Assembly: GCA_024398815.1 (NCBI GenBank)
Contig: JAKSIL010000012.1
Location: 27,092-91,091, forward strand
DNA length: 64,000 nt
Reading direction: 5' to 3'
DNA from: Fibrobacter sp.
GTDB taxonomy: Bacteria; Fibrobacterota; Fibrobacteria; Fibrobacterales; Fibrobacteraceae
Positions 57,453 through 64,000 of the stretch are shown here, in pieces. The notes beneath the pieces were generated by a model. The model was given only the letters and a program-made list of their open reading frames with translations. It did no database searches and was not told the DNA's origin. The position numbers were made by a program, and so were the translations under genes. Numbering within the stretch: the first letter of the stretch is position 1; each line of letters begins with the position of its first letter.

Positions 57453-57571
57453 TTTATTATCCTTGTAAAAAAAGAATGATTGCCTGAATACGTTGAAAGC
57501 AAAGATAATTAATTTGTAAAGATTGTGAATAAATTGTTTAACTGTGATGGAATTTTTTACATAAAATAAAA

Positions 57572-57594
57572 ACGGCTCCACAAAAGGGAGCCGT
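57572..57594 (-). terminator. Terminator after glnA
   Basis: ACGGCTCC (57572-57579) pairs with GGAGCCGT (57587-57594) around a seven-base loop. On the minus strand it is followed by TTTTTATTTTAT. Confidence 0.85.
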
Positions 57595-57617
57595 CTTCAA
57601 ATTTCCAAGAATGAAAA

Positions 57618-59117
57618 TTAGCCGCAGTAGAAGTAGGTCTTCACGAGCTTCTGCATGGCGGTCTTGGACTTCGTCACCTGAGCACGGAGAGTCTTGTCCT
57701 TGAAGGCCTTCAGTTGGTTGATGATGCCATCGATCATAGCCGGGCTGAACACGTTGAATTCTTCGTACACCTTGCGCTGCTTGGCGAGGCAGTCGGCACT
57801 GGCCCAGCAGGAATCCGGGAGGGTGTCGAGAGTCTTCAGGAGCTTGGCGTTTTCCTTCTTGTGGATGTTCACGTTCACGTAGGTCTGGTCAGCGACCTTG
57901 ACGCCATCCTTGAGGCTGAAGCCGTGGCGGCAAGCGACACAGAGACCGGCCATGAGCAGGTACACGTTGGCGGAAGCGTCCGGAGAACGCATTTCCACGG
58001 TCTGCTTCTGATGAGTATCGTAGGCGGAACCCTTTTCTTCGGGGTTGGCGAGCTTGCAGAGGTCGGCCTTGGAAGACCAGCCGAGCGGAACGCGCACGAG
58101 CACGGAGCGGTTGCGGTCGCCCCAGCAGACGTTCGTCGGGGCTTCCTGGTGCGGCACGAGGCGCAGGTAAGAAGTCGGGTTCATGTTGCCGAAGGCGGTG
58201 ATGGACGGAGCGAGCTTCATCATGCCGGCGATGGCGCGCTTGGCGGTATCGCTGATGACGCCGTTCTTGAGCATCTGGTTGTTGCCGTCCTTCATGAGGC
58301 GCATGTGGATGTGGAGACCGCTGCCAGCCTTGCCGACGGTGATCTTCGGGGCGAATGTCACGTCGAGGCCGAGTTCAGCACCGAGGTTACGAATCATCCA
58401 CTTGGCGATGGTGAGCTGGTTGGCAGCATCTTCGGCCGGGTTCGGGAGGAATTCGATTTCGTTCTGTTCGTACAGCTTGCCGTCTTCGGTGAAGTTACCG
58501 ACTTCGCTGTGACCGTACTTGATCTGGCCACCGGCCTGTGCGATGTAGAGCATGCACTTCTGGCGGAATTCGTTGAACTTGGCGAACGGAGCGGATTCGT
58601 GGTAACCCTTCTGGTCCACGGCCGGGAAGCTCTTCGGGTCGTCGGCGATCACGTAGTATTCGAGTTCGCCCATGGCCTGGAATTCCATGCCGGTTTCCTT
58701 CTTGAAGGCTTCGCAAGCTTTGTGGAGGGTGTATTCTGGAGAGGATTCGAGCGGTTCGCCATCCTTATTGAAGAAACTGCAGAGGAGGCAGAGAGTGGGG
58801 AGGCTTGCAAACGGGTCCATGAAGGCCGTAGAGAAGCGCGGCACCACGTAAAGGTCAGAGGAAGAAGCTTCGATGTAGCTGAAGAGGCTGGAGCCATCGA
58901 CGCGTTCGCCACAGCTGAGGATTTCGTCCAGGTAGTCGGCGCTGTTGACGACGAAGTTCAAGGTCTTGAGGCGGCCGTCGCCACCGGCGTACATGAAGTT
59001 CACGTGACGGATGTTGTTGTCACGGATGTACTTCTTGATGTCTTCCTTGGTGAATTTTGCACGGGGCTTCTTGAGAGCGGCCTCGAGAGAGTTGGCGGAC
59101 ATATCGATAGATGCCAT
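57618..59117 (-). CDS. glnA: Glutamine synthetase (type I-like)
   Basis: A 499-residue glutamine synthetase. Metal and substrate motifs: GELEYYVIADD, EIEFLPNPAEDAANQLT, GSGLHIHMRLMKDG, FGNMNPTSYLRLVPHQEAPT with NVCWGDRNRS, and VEMRSPDASANVYLLMAG. The N-terminal beta-grasp domain is present (HVNFMYAGGDGRLKTLNF). The C-terminal region does not show an obvious Tyr adenylylation site (YVNVNIHKKEN at about the expected place), so regulation by adenylylation is unlikely. Codon use is strongly biased, as expected for a major ammonia-assimilation enzyme. Own terminator; divergent from the cystatin-like gene. Confidence 0.92.
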   Translation of the reverse strand: MASIDMSANSLEAALKKPRAKFTKEDIKKYIRDNNIRHVNFMYAGGDGRLKTLNFVVNSADYLDEILSCGERVDGSSLFSYIEASSSDLYVVPRFSTAFMDPFASLPTLCLLCSFFNKDGEPLESSPEYTLHKACEAFKKETGMEFQAMGELEYYVIADDPKSFPAVDQKGYHESAPFAKFNEFRQKCMLYIAQAGGQIKYGHSEVGNFTEDGKLYEQNEIEFLPNPAEDAANQLTIAKWMIRNLGAELGLDVTFAPKITVGKAGSGLHIHMRLMKDGNNQMLKNGVISDTAKRAIAGMMKLAPSITAFGNMNPTSYLRLVPHQEAPTNVCWGDRNRSVLVRVPLGWSSKADLCKLANPEEKGSAYDTHQKQTVEMRSPDASANVYLLMAGLCVACRHGFSLKDGVKVADQTYVNVNIHKKENAKLLKTLDTLPDSCWASADCLAKQRKVYEEFNVFSPAMIDGIINQLKAFKDKTLRAQVTKSKTAMQKLVKTYFYCG

Positions 59118-59194
59118 TGTTTATCCTTTGGTTGATAAATTTTCAAAAACAAGGAAAAAATAGATAAAATTGGTGCATTTTACAATGAAAGAAC

Positions 59195-59217
59195 GCAACA
59201 AAATATGGATTTGTTGC
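59195..59217. promoter_or_regulatory. Inverted repeat between glnA and the cystatin-like gene
   Basis: GCAACAAA (59195-59202) and TTTGTTGC (59210-59217) form an 8-bp inverted repeat with a 7-base spacer, in the divergent intergenic region. It could be a regulator-binding site acting on glnA or on both genes. Confidence 0.4.
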
Positions 59218-59336
59218 ATATAGACTGTGGCAAATGTCACGAAATTACGGATTTATCGCCTGTTTTTGTAATATTGCGCCTTTTCTTTAAAAAAGAGAAT
59301 ATCTTTTTGTAGGAATCTTAAAAAAAGGAGTTTTAC

Positions 59337-60653
59337 ATGAAAAAGTATTTGCTTGCCGCAATTTCGTTTGGCCTGGCGTTTACCTTTAGCGCCTGTTCTG
59401 ATGACAGTTCCTCGGGGGCATCCTCGAATGATGATTCGAGTTCTATTGAGGATGGAGCCTACGGGAAAGTGCAAGCCGTCGACAAGGATGCGAAGAAAAT
59501 CCTTGAAGAAGCCGTGAAGGGAACCGATTACGAAGATGCGACTTGCGACAGCGTTTCGACCCAGGTCGTCGCCGGCACGAACTACATGTTCCAATGTACC
59601 GTGAAGGATGGTAAAAAGACGAAGGACGTGGTGCTTACGGTATTCGAACCGCTTCCGAGTTCCGACGATCCCGTACAGCTGACTCTCGTTACGGATTCCG
59701 ACGGCGAAGTTCTCTATGAACAAAAAGTCGAGTTTGAAGATGAAGATGGCGAAGAAAGCGAAGATCCTGAAGACGTCGACTCGGAGGAAGATGGAGGTAC
59801 TGGCGGCTACGAGAAGCTGGAATCTTCTAACGAGGATGTTTACAAAATCCTTGAGGAAGCAATTAAGGGAACCGATTACGAAAAAGCTGAATGCGATAGC
59901 TTTGCTTTGCAAATCGTCGCCGGCACGAATTACAAGTTCCAGTGCAGCATCAAGGACGGCAAGAAGACGAAGGACGTAGTGCTGACTGTTTTCGAACCGC
60001 TTCCGTACACGAAAAAATCTCCTGTGTTGACTCTTGTGACGGATGCCGACGGCAAGGTCCTCTTCGAAGCTGAAGTCGCTGTCGAAGACGAAGGGTCCGA
60101 AGACGATGAATCCGAAGCTGTTGAACCGAAGGATGATGAAAAATCCGAAACGGCTGACGCAAAGGATGACGAAAAGTCAAAAAATGAAAAGTCCGATGAA
60201 GGCGATGACGAGTCCGATGAAGGCGACGATTCTGAAATGGCTCCCCCTGCGGCAGATGTTGATGAATGCGACGGCTGCTATAGTAGCTTCGAAGAATTGA
60301 CTGCCGCGGATTCCGCCGTTTTTGAAAAGGCGAATAAGGCCTCCGATTCCACTTTCGTGAATCCGACGGCTGTTTCAACGCAGATTGTCGCCGGCAAGAA
60401 CTACAAGTTTAAGTGCGAACTTGAAGTTGCCGAAGGCGAAATTAAGGACGTTATTCTTGTGGTTTACAAAAATTTGGAAGGTGAAGTTGAAATCACCTCC
60501 GTTGCTGAAGTGAGTGAGGAACCTTTGCAAGAAAAGCTGGATCCCAGTTCATTTGAAATTGTTCCGGGTGCTGAAGGTTTGGTGAGCGATTGCGGCAATT
60601 CCAATGGCGGAGCGGTTACCAACTGTGACGTCAAGCTTGTCCACGAAAACTAG
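59337..60653 (+). CDS. Lipoprotein with three cystatin (stefin)-like domains
   Basis: A 438-residue lipoprotein (lipobox FSAC, Cys20). Three repeats carry the cystatin signature QxVxG: QVVAGTNYMFQC (76-87), QIVAGTNYKFQC (192-203) and QIVAGKNYKFKC (349-360). In the first two the motif is followed by KDGKKTKDVVLTVFEPLP, which parallels the second hairpin loop of stefins. Each repeat also has an upstream Cys (70, 186, 311/314) that could pair with the Cys at the end of the QxVAG block. Acidic linkers (for example EDEDGEESEDPEDVDSEED) separate domains. Cystatins inhibit papain-like cysteine proteases; a surface-anchored inhibitor is the best inference. Confidence 0.75.
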   Translation: MKKYLLAAISFGLAFTFSACSDDSSSGASSNDDSSSIEDGAYGKVQAVDKDAKKILEEAVKGTDYEDATCDSVSTQVVAGTNYMFQCTVKDGKKTKDVVLTVFEPLPSSDDPVQLTLVTDSDGEVLYEQKVEFEDEDGEESEDPEDVDSEEDGGTGGYEKLESSNEDVYKILEEAIKGTDYEKAECDSFALQIVAGTNYKFQCSIKDGKKTKDVVLTVFEPLPYTKKSPVLTLVTDADGKVLFEAEVAVEDEGSEDDESEAVEPKDDEKSETADAKDDEKSKNEKSDEGDDESDEGDDSEMAPPAADVDECDGCYSSFEELTAADSAVFEKANKASDSTFVNPTAVSTQIVAGKNYKFKCELEVAEGEIKDVILVVYKNLEGEVEITSVAEVSEEPLQEKLDPSSFEIVPGAEGLVSDCGNSNGGAVTNCDVKLVHEN

Positions 60654-60669
60654 GTGAAGTTACAAACGA

Positions 60670-60699
60670 AAAAAAAGCGACCTGCGGGCCGCTTTTTTT
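60670..60699 (+). terminator. Terminator after the cystatin-like gene
   Basis: AAAAAGCG pairs with CGCTTTTT around a GC-rich interior, followed by a T run ending at 60699. It lies 17 bases after the stop codon. Confidence 0.75.
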
Positions 60700-60701
60700 G
60701 T

Positions 60702-60743
60702 ACCTGAAGCCTGAAGCCTGACACCTGAAGCCTAACACCTACT
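60702..60743. repeat. Six-unit degenerate heptad repeat (RCCTRAN)
   Basis: Seven-base units ACCTGAA, GCCTGAA, GCCTGAC, ACCTGAA, GCCTAAC, ACCTACT run from 60702 to 60743. The last unit overlaps the stop codon of the ffh remnant. Related units lie at 63769-63803. Confidence 0.75.
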
Positions 60744-61396
60744 TACGCTTTTTCTTCTTGACTTTGGGCGGTGTGTAGTTTGAACCGATTTGGCCCCCGT
60801 TGTTCTGCTTTTTAGCGAATGCCCCCACCTTCTTGAACATTTCCTTCATGCCTTCGTACTGCTTGAGTACTGCGTTCACGCGGCCGATTTCGGTGCCGGA
60901 ACCTTTCGCGATGCGGGCCTTGCGGCTGCCGTCGATGATGTCCGGCTTTTTACGTTCCTTCGGAGTCATGGAACTCAAAACGGCTTCGACGTACACGAGT
61001 TGTTTTTCGTCAATCTGGTCGAGCGGCAACTTGTTGAGGCCGGGAATCAGGCTCAGGATGTCCTTGATGCGACCGAGCTTCTTGATGGTGCGGAGCTGGT
61101 TCAAGAAGTCGTTCAAGTCGAACGTGTTGTTCAAAATCTTTTTCTTCAGGTCCTTCGCGTCTTTTTCGTCGATGACCTGCTGCGCCTTTTCAACGAGCGA
61201 GACCACGTCGCCCATGCCGAGGATTCGGCTCGCCATGCGGTCCGGGTGGAAAAGGTCAATGTCCGGGAGCTTTTCGCCAACGCCGATGAAGCATATAGGC
61301 ACGCCCGTCATTTTCGACCGGATTCCCCTGGCCTTCATCGTACACGGGAATGCCGATGGACTTGCCCAAAACCTGCAACTGCTTGATGGGCCGATT
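60739..61396 (-). pseudogene. ffh: Truncated, frameshifted ffh (signal recognition particle protein)
   Basis: Residues readable from an ATG at 61338 down to 60739 match the end of the Ffh GTPase domain (TGVPICFIGVGEKLPDIDLF) and a complete M domain (FDLNDFLNQLRTIKKLGRIK; SRKARIAKGSGTEIGRVNAV). Upstream, in another frame, the DNA at 61396-61345 encodes RPIKQLQVLGKSIGIPVYDE, which belongs further N-terminal in the same G domain. The roughly 100 residues normally between these blocks, and the whole N domain and P-loop, are absent. This fits an internal deletion with a frameshift plus loss of the 5' half. Ffh is essential, so an intact copy must exist elsewhere. It cannot encode a working SRP GTPase. 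Confidence 0.75.
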
Positions 61397-61404
61397 TCCT
61401 GTAA

Positions 61405-62169
61405 TTATTCGGCTAAGTCGTTTGATTTGGGCTCGATTTGCGGGCGAATTCTGCATGCTTCGATTGTCTTCGTGGCAAATTGATTCCAGTAGGAGTCTAT
61501 GTAATTGTAAGTGTAATGGATAGTAAAGTATTTTCTCGAATTGGCTGAGCCGTTGTCCTGAGACTGGCTTGGCTGTACCGCAATATCGCAAGCGACTGTG
61601 GTTTCTGTATCATTCGTGATATCTCCGAATTCGGCTTTGCAAGATTCCTTGAATTGCAATTTGGATTGCGCGAACATTTCAGTGTTGAACCACGGGTTTG
61701 TCCATTTTTTCGTGATGGTGTTGCTGTGCAAGTAAACGGAATAAAAGATGGTGTCCTGGTATGTTTCGCACGCGATCACATCGGAATTGCCATTATAATA
61801 CTCGAATGCGGTTCCGTTTTCCAACTGGATTCGATTGGGCAAGCACCACAAGGGATTTTTGGGGTAGTCCGGATTTTCTGCACACCAATGATCTACGGTA
61901 ATGTCGTTGCTTATCGGGTTGCCGTTCAACCAGCTTTCGAGTGTTTCTTCGGTTTCGGCAGGAATCGAAAATATTGGTGGAGTGTATGCGGATGGATCTG
62001 ATGTGGGGCCCTGTTGTGGCTCGAGGCTAATTTGCTTGCCCAGTTCGCTGGAAACCTGGGCGACGGTTGCTTCCGCTGCTGTCGATGGACTTGACGAGCA
62101 CGCGGCGAACGCGAATGCTACTGCGGCTCCGATGGTTGTTCCTGTGATTGATTTGGTGATGGTTTTCAT
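61405..62169 (-). CDS. Lipoprotein, paralogue of the 62260-62937 gene
   Basis: A 254-residue lipoprotein (GAAVAFAFAACSSS lipobox). After a variable N-terminal part it shares the layout of its neighbour: a ESWLNGNPISNDITVDHWCA region, then FKESCKAEFGDITNDTETTV, then NYIDSYWNQFATKTIEACR. The neighbour stops soon after the equivalent ICRE, whereas this protein carries 14 extra residues (IRPQIEPKSNDLAE) before a stop eight bases from the ffh remnant, so the 3' end may be a recombination product. Function unknown. It is downstream of its paralogue and the TIGR02147 regulator. Confidence 0.7.
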   Translation of the reverse strand: MKTITKSITGTTIGAAVAFAFAACSSSPSTAAEATVAQVSSELGKQISLEPQQGPTSDPSAYTPPIFSIPAETEETLESWLNGNPISNDITVDHWCAENPDYPKNPLWCLPNRIQLENGTAFEYYNGNSDVIACETYQDTIFYSVYLHSNTITKKWTNPWFNTEMFAQSKLQFKESCKAEFGDITNDTETTVACDIAVQPSQSQDNGSANSRKYFTIHYTYNYIDSYWNQFATKTIEACRIRPQIEPKSNDLAE

Positions 62170-62223
62170 GTTTTTCTCCTTTTTTAAGAATAAGTCTTAC
62201 AACGAGTCAGAATAGATTTCTGA

Positions 62224-62259
62224 CACTTTTCATTTTTAATTTTTCATTTTTAATTTTTT
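62224..62259. repeat. A-rich heptad repeats between the two lipoprotein genes
   Basis: Read on the minus strand, units AAAAATT, AAAAATG, AAAAATT, AAAAATG, AAAAGTG follow the stop of the upstream gene. On the plus strand a 14-base unit TTTTCATTTTTAAT is duplicated exactly (62227-62240, 62241-62254). Confidence 0.7.
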
Positions 62260-62937
62260 TTATTCTCTACAAATTTTTATAATCTGCGTTCCGTATTTTT
62301 CCCAGTTCGGGTCGGTGTATTGTATGGCGTTATTCTCGACTAGGTTTTCTTTAGTCGGTGCTATTTTGCAGCTGTAGCTTTGTTGCCCGTCAGTGATGCC
62401 TTCCGTTTCTGTAATGAAATTTCCGTGTTCATGAATGCAGTCGGCCTCGAAATCCATTGCAATTGATGTTGCCGAGGTATCGGGAATTGTGAAATTTTTT
62501 TGTATAAGCGAACTCGAAACTTGGACCATGTATGCGGACCATGTTTTATCAGTTTCGCAACTGAGCGAAGCGAAATGATCAATTTCTAATTGTCGTAATA
62601 TTCCGTGTTCGGTCTTTACTCCTGCGAGTAAACTTGTATGTTGTGCTGATGTGTCAGGATTGATGATTATATCGTAAAGGTGGCTGGAGGATGGGGGGAG
62701 AAAGGCTGTTTTTGAATCGATTGTAAATGTTTTTTCGCCGTGGAACCAGATGGCGGATGCACTGTCGATGGCTGCGTCGATTTTTGCGGTAATAGCGTTT
62801 GGCTGCTCATCGGTTCCTGCGGTGTTGTCGTTTCCGCAGGCGGCGAGGGTGGTGACCGTGACTAGCGTGAATGCTACTGAAAAAAGGCTTGCAAATGCGG
62901 CAACCACGAGGGACCTTATTTTGTTCATAGACTTCAT
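62260..62937 (-). CDS. Lipoprotein downstream of the TIGR02147 regulator
   Basis: A 225-residue lipoprotein (FTLVTVTTLAACGNDN lipobox). Contains paired cysteines (LSCETDKTWSAYM; FEADCIHEHGNF; YSCKIAPTKENL; IIKICRE). Similar in layout to the next gene downstream. The ATG at 62937 lies 11 bases downstream of the regulator's stop at 62949; an open frame upstream of it overlaps the regulator and is ignored. The arrangement repeats that at 3484-5765, where a TIGR02147 gene overlaps a lipoprotein gene. Confidence 0.72.
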   Translation of the reverse strand: MKSMNKIRSLVVAAFASLFSVAFTLVTVTTLAACGNDNTAGTDEQPNAITAKIDAAIDSASAIWFHGEKTFTIDSKTAFLPPSSSHLYDIIINPDTSAQHTSLLAGVKTEHGILRQLEIDHFASLSCETDKTWSAYMVQVSSSLIQKNFTIPDTSATSIAMDFEADCIHEHGNFITETEGITDGQQSYSCKIAPTKENLVENNAIQYTDPNWEKYGTQIIKICRE

Positions 62938-62948
62938 GGTCGTATCTC

Positions 62949-63761
62949 CTATACTTTGTCTGTCAGTGGAAAAAGTTGCAAGTTGAGACGATAAACTTGG
63001 TCGATTTTCTTGCATTCGTTGGCGAGGGTGATGACGCGTTTGCGGCAGTTGTTCACTTCTTCGGAAATGCGGGCGAAAGTCGGTGTGTCGATACCCATCG
63101 TGACTCCCGAAATGTTTCTTTCGTTCACGTCGATTTTGTCGATGGCTTCTTTGGCGAGGTCCGTCATTTCGCGGTTCATGGCGCGGAGCGCGAGCGGAAT
63201 CGCTTCAGACGAACCGGTGATGGCCTTGTCCGTTTGCTGGTACGTGTTTTCGGCGGTTTCCTTGAGAAATTTCGTTTTGGTGAGCATGGCGAGCGAATCA
63301 CGGACTTGCTGCGCCGTGAAAGCGTGCTTGATTTTTTTTGCAATTTCAAGCGGGAGGGCGCCTGGCATGAGCGGTGCGAGTTCTCGGACAATGGAATTCA
63401 CGGCGGATTCGTAATAGGCGAATGTGTCGGCGTCGATTACGCGTGCGCGCTGTTCTTTCGCAATGCGCGTGAGGTCCGCGAAGGCTGCCTTTTTCTTGTC
63501 GTCGTTTGTGGCGTTCCCGAATTCGACCATCTTTTCGAAGTACGTGAGTTCGAAGCCGGTGAGCTTCATGGTGGCGGCAACGCGCGGGAGCCCGACTCGA
63601 CTTAGCGAACTTTTTCCTTCGCATACAAGCTTGAGGTAAGATGGCGAAGCGAACCCGGCATCCTTCGAAAATTCGCGCCAGGTAAAGCCGAACTTCTTGC
63701 GTTCTTCGTAGAAGTCCTGCATGTAGCGGCGGTAATCTTGGTATTCGGTTATCGGTTTCAT
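62949..63761 (-). CDS. TIGR02147 family putative regulator (second copy)
   Basis: A 270-residue protein of the TIGR02147 family. N-terminal YQDYRRYMQDFYEERKKFGF, then FSKDAGFASPSYLKLVCEGK SSL-like helix-turn-helix region, a middle helical region, and C-terminal INVNERNISG-type and YRLNLQLFPLTDKV blocks. Same order of blocks as the copy at 3484-4338 with low overall identity. It heads a three-gene cassette of regulator plus two lipoprotein paralogues. A heptad repeat lies just upstream of its start at 63769-63803. Confidence 0.83.
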   Translation of the reverse strand: MKPITEYQDYRRYMQDFYEERKKFGFTWREFSKDAGFASPSYLKLVCEGKSSLSRVGLPRVAATMKLTGFELTYFEKMVEFGNATNDDKKKAAFADLTRIAKEQRARVIDADTFAYYESAVNSIVRELAPLMPGALPLEIAKKIKHAFTAQQVRDSLAMLTKTKFLKETAENTYQQTDKAITGSSEAIPLALRAMNREMTDLAKEAIDKIDVNERNISGVTMGIDTPTFARISEEVNNCRKRVITLANECKKIDQVYRLNLQLFPLTDKV

Positions 63762-63768
63762 GGGGCTG

Positions 63769-63803
63769 GGTGAAAGGTATTAGGTGCTAGGTTTTAGGTA
63801 TAA
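63769..63803. repeat. Five-unit heptad repeat upstream of the TIGR02147 start
   Basis: Plus-strand units GGTGAAA, GGTATTA, GGTGCTA, GGTTTTA, GGTATAA, so the minus strand reads ACCTAAA-like units, matching the RCCTRAN units at 60702-60743. Beyond it, 63804-64000 is AT-rich with no recognisable gene. Confidence 0.7.
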
Positions 63804-64000
63804 AGTTTGGCGGCGTTACCGCGATTATTGTTTTCTCGTTATCGGCTTCGACCGGGAATCTCCAGCCTTTGTATGAATAAATATAAAGTTTTTTTGTGAA
63901 AGTCAATAGTTTGTGATACAAAAAACGTGATTTTTAACTAAAAATTGAAGAAAATTGATTACTTTTAAAATTTATTTTCGTAAATGAAACAAAATCTTTT

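Noticed and set aside
57714..59135. A 473-residue open frame antisense to glnA
   Set aside because: It is a shadow of a strongly codon-biased gene on the other strand; its translation is low in normal domain patterns and has no family motif.
63804..64000. A short minus-strand frame with residues such as KGWRFPVEADNEKT
   Set aside because: No start codon or ribosome site, and an upstream stop at once. The stretch looks like an intergenic repeat fragment, not a gene.

Overview
The window looks like a chromosomal stretch from a Fibrobacter species (phylum Fibrobacterota, rumen or gut fibre degraders). Family signatures support this: two TIGR02147-type regulators first defined in Fibrobacter, a lipoprotein with two FISUMP (TIGR02145) domains, a 917-residue fibro-slime protein, serine-rich linkers in surface lipoproteins, a GH26 mannanase, and many lipoproteins and outer-membrane barrels. 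Housekeeping genes (argG, trpS, glnA, hisF, ruvC, pssA, def, yajC, rpsP-rimM-trmD-rplS) show it is core genome rather than a plasmid or prophage. There is no CRISPR array, rRNA or recognisable insertion sequence. One tRNA (Gln, CTG) is present.

Layout. 1-5.8 kb: end of a lipoprotein, an LpxH-like hydrolase, hypothetical genes, an alpha/beta-hydrolase-like protein without the nucleophile serine, then a TIGR02147 regulator overlapping a surface lipoprotein gene. 5.8-13.4 kb: tRNA-Gln, an RsmB/NSUN-type methyltransferase, PEGA and FISUMP surface proteins, a barrel, thioredoxin with a CRPC active site, hisF and tldD. 13.6-18.7 kb (minus): a primase-helicase-like protein, a glycosyltransferase and an LtaS-like sulfatase-fold transferase. 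18.8-23.5 kb: ruvC with two peptidoglycan peptidases, pssA, and an oligopeptide-type binding lipoprotein. 23.6-36.2 kb: a long minus-strand run from rnd through a membrane-anchored 5-formyl-THF cyclo-ligase, a TrmH/RlmB-like methyltransferase, a prim-pol/RepA-like ATPase and a TrmA-like pseudoenzyme to a tight unit of LysM protein, 38-residue membrane protein, histidine kinase, response regulator and TPR/propeller protein. 36.3-46.3 kb: trpS, a FliB-type lysine methylase with coding tandem repeats, argG, barrels and the fibro-slime protein. 46.4-54.1 kb (minus): rpsP-rimM-trmD-rplS, two degenerate cyclic-nucleotide-domain paralogues, yajC, def, a SpoIID-type protein and an e-MtaB-type methylthiotransferase. 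54.3-64 kb: a GntR-type regulator divergent from a GH26 mannanase, glnA, a lipoprotein with three cystatin-like domains, an ffh remnant, and a second TIGR02147 regulator followed by two paralogous lipoproteins.

The strongest candidates for something new are: the triple cystatin (stefin)-like lipoprotein at 59337-60653; the sensor operon containing a hidden 38-residue membrane protein (28939-29055); the repeated linkage of TIGR02147 regulators to lipoprotein genes, one preceded by four copies of TGTTCCC; two chromosomal replication-type ATPases with apparently eroded primase sites; the ffh remnant next to the lipoprotein cassette; and 7-bp-period repeats at gene borders. Functions come from motif reading only; no database search or structure prediction was run.
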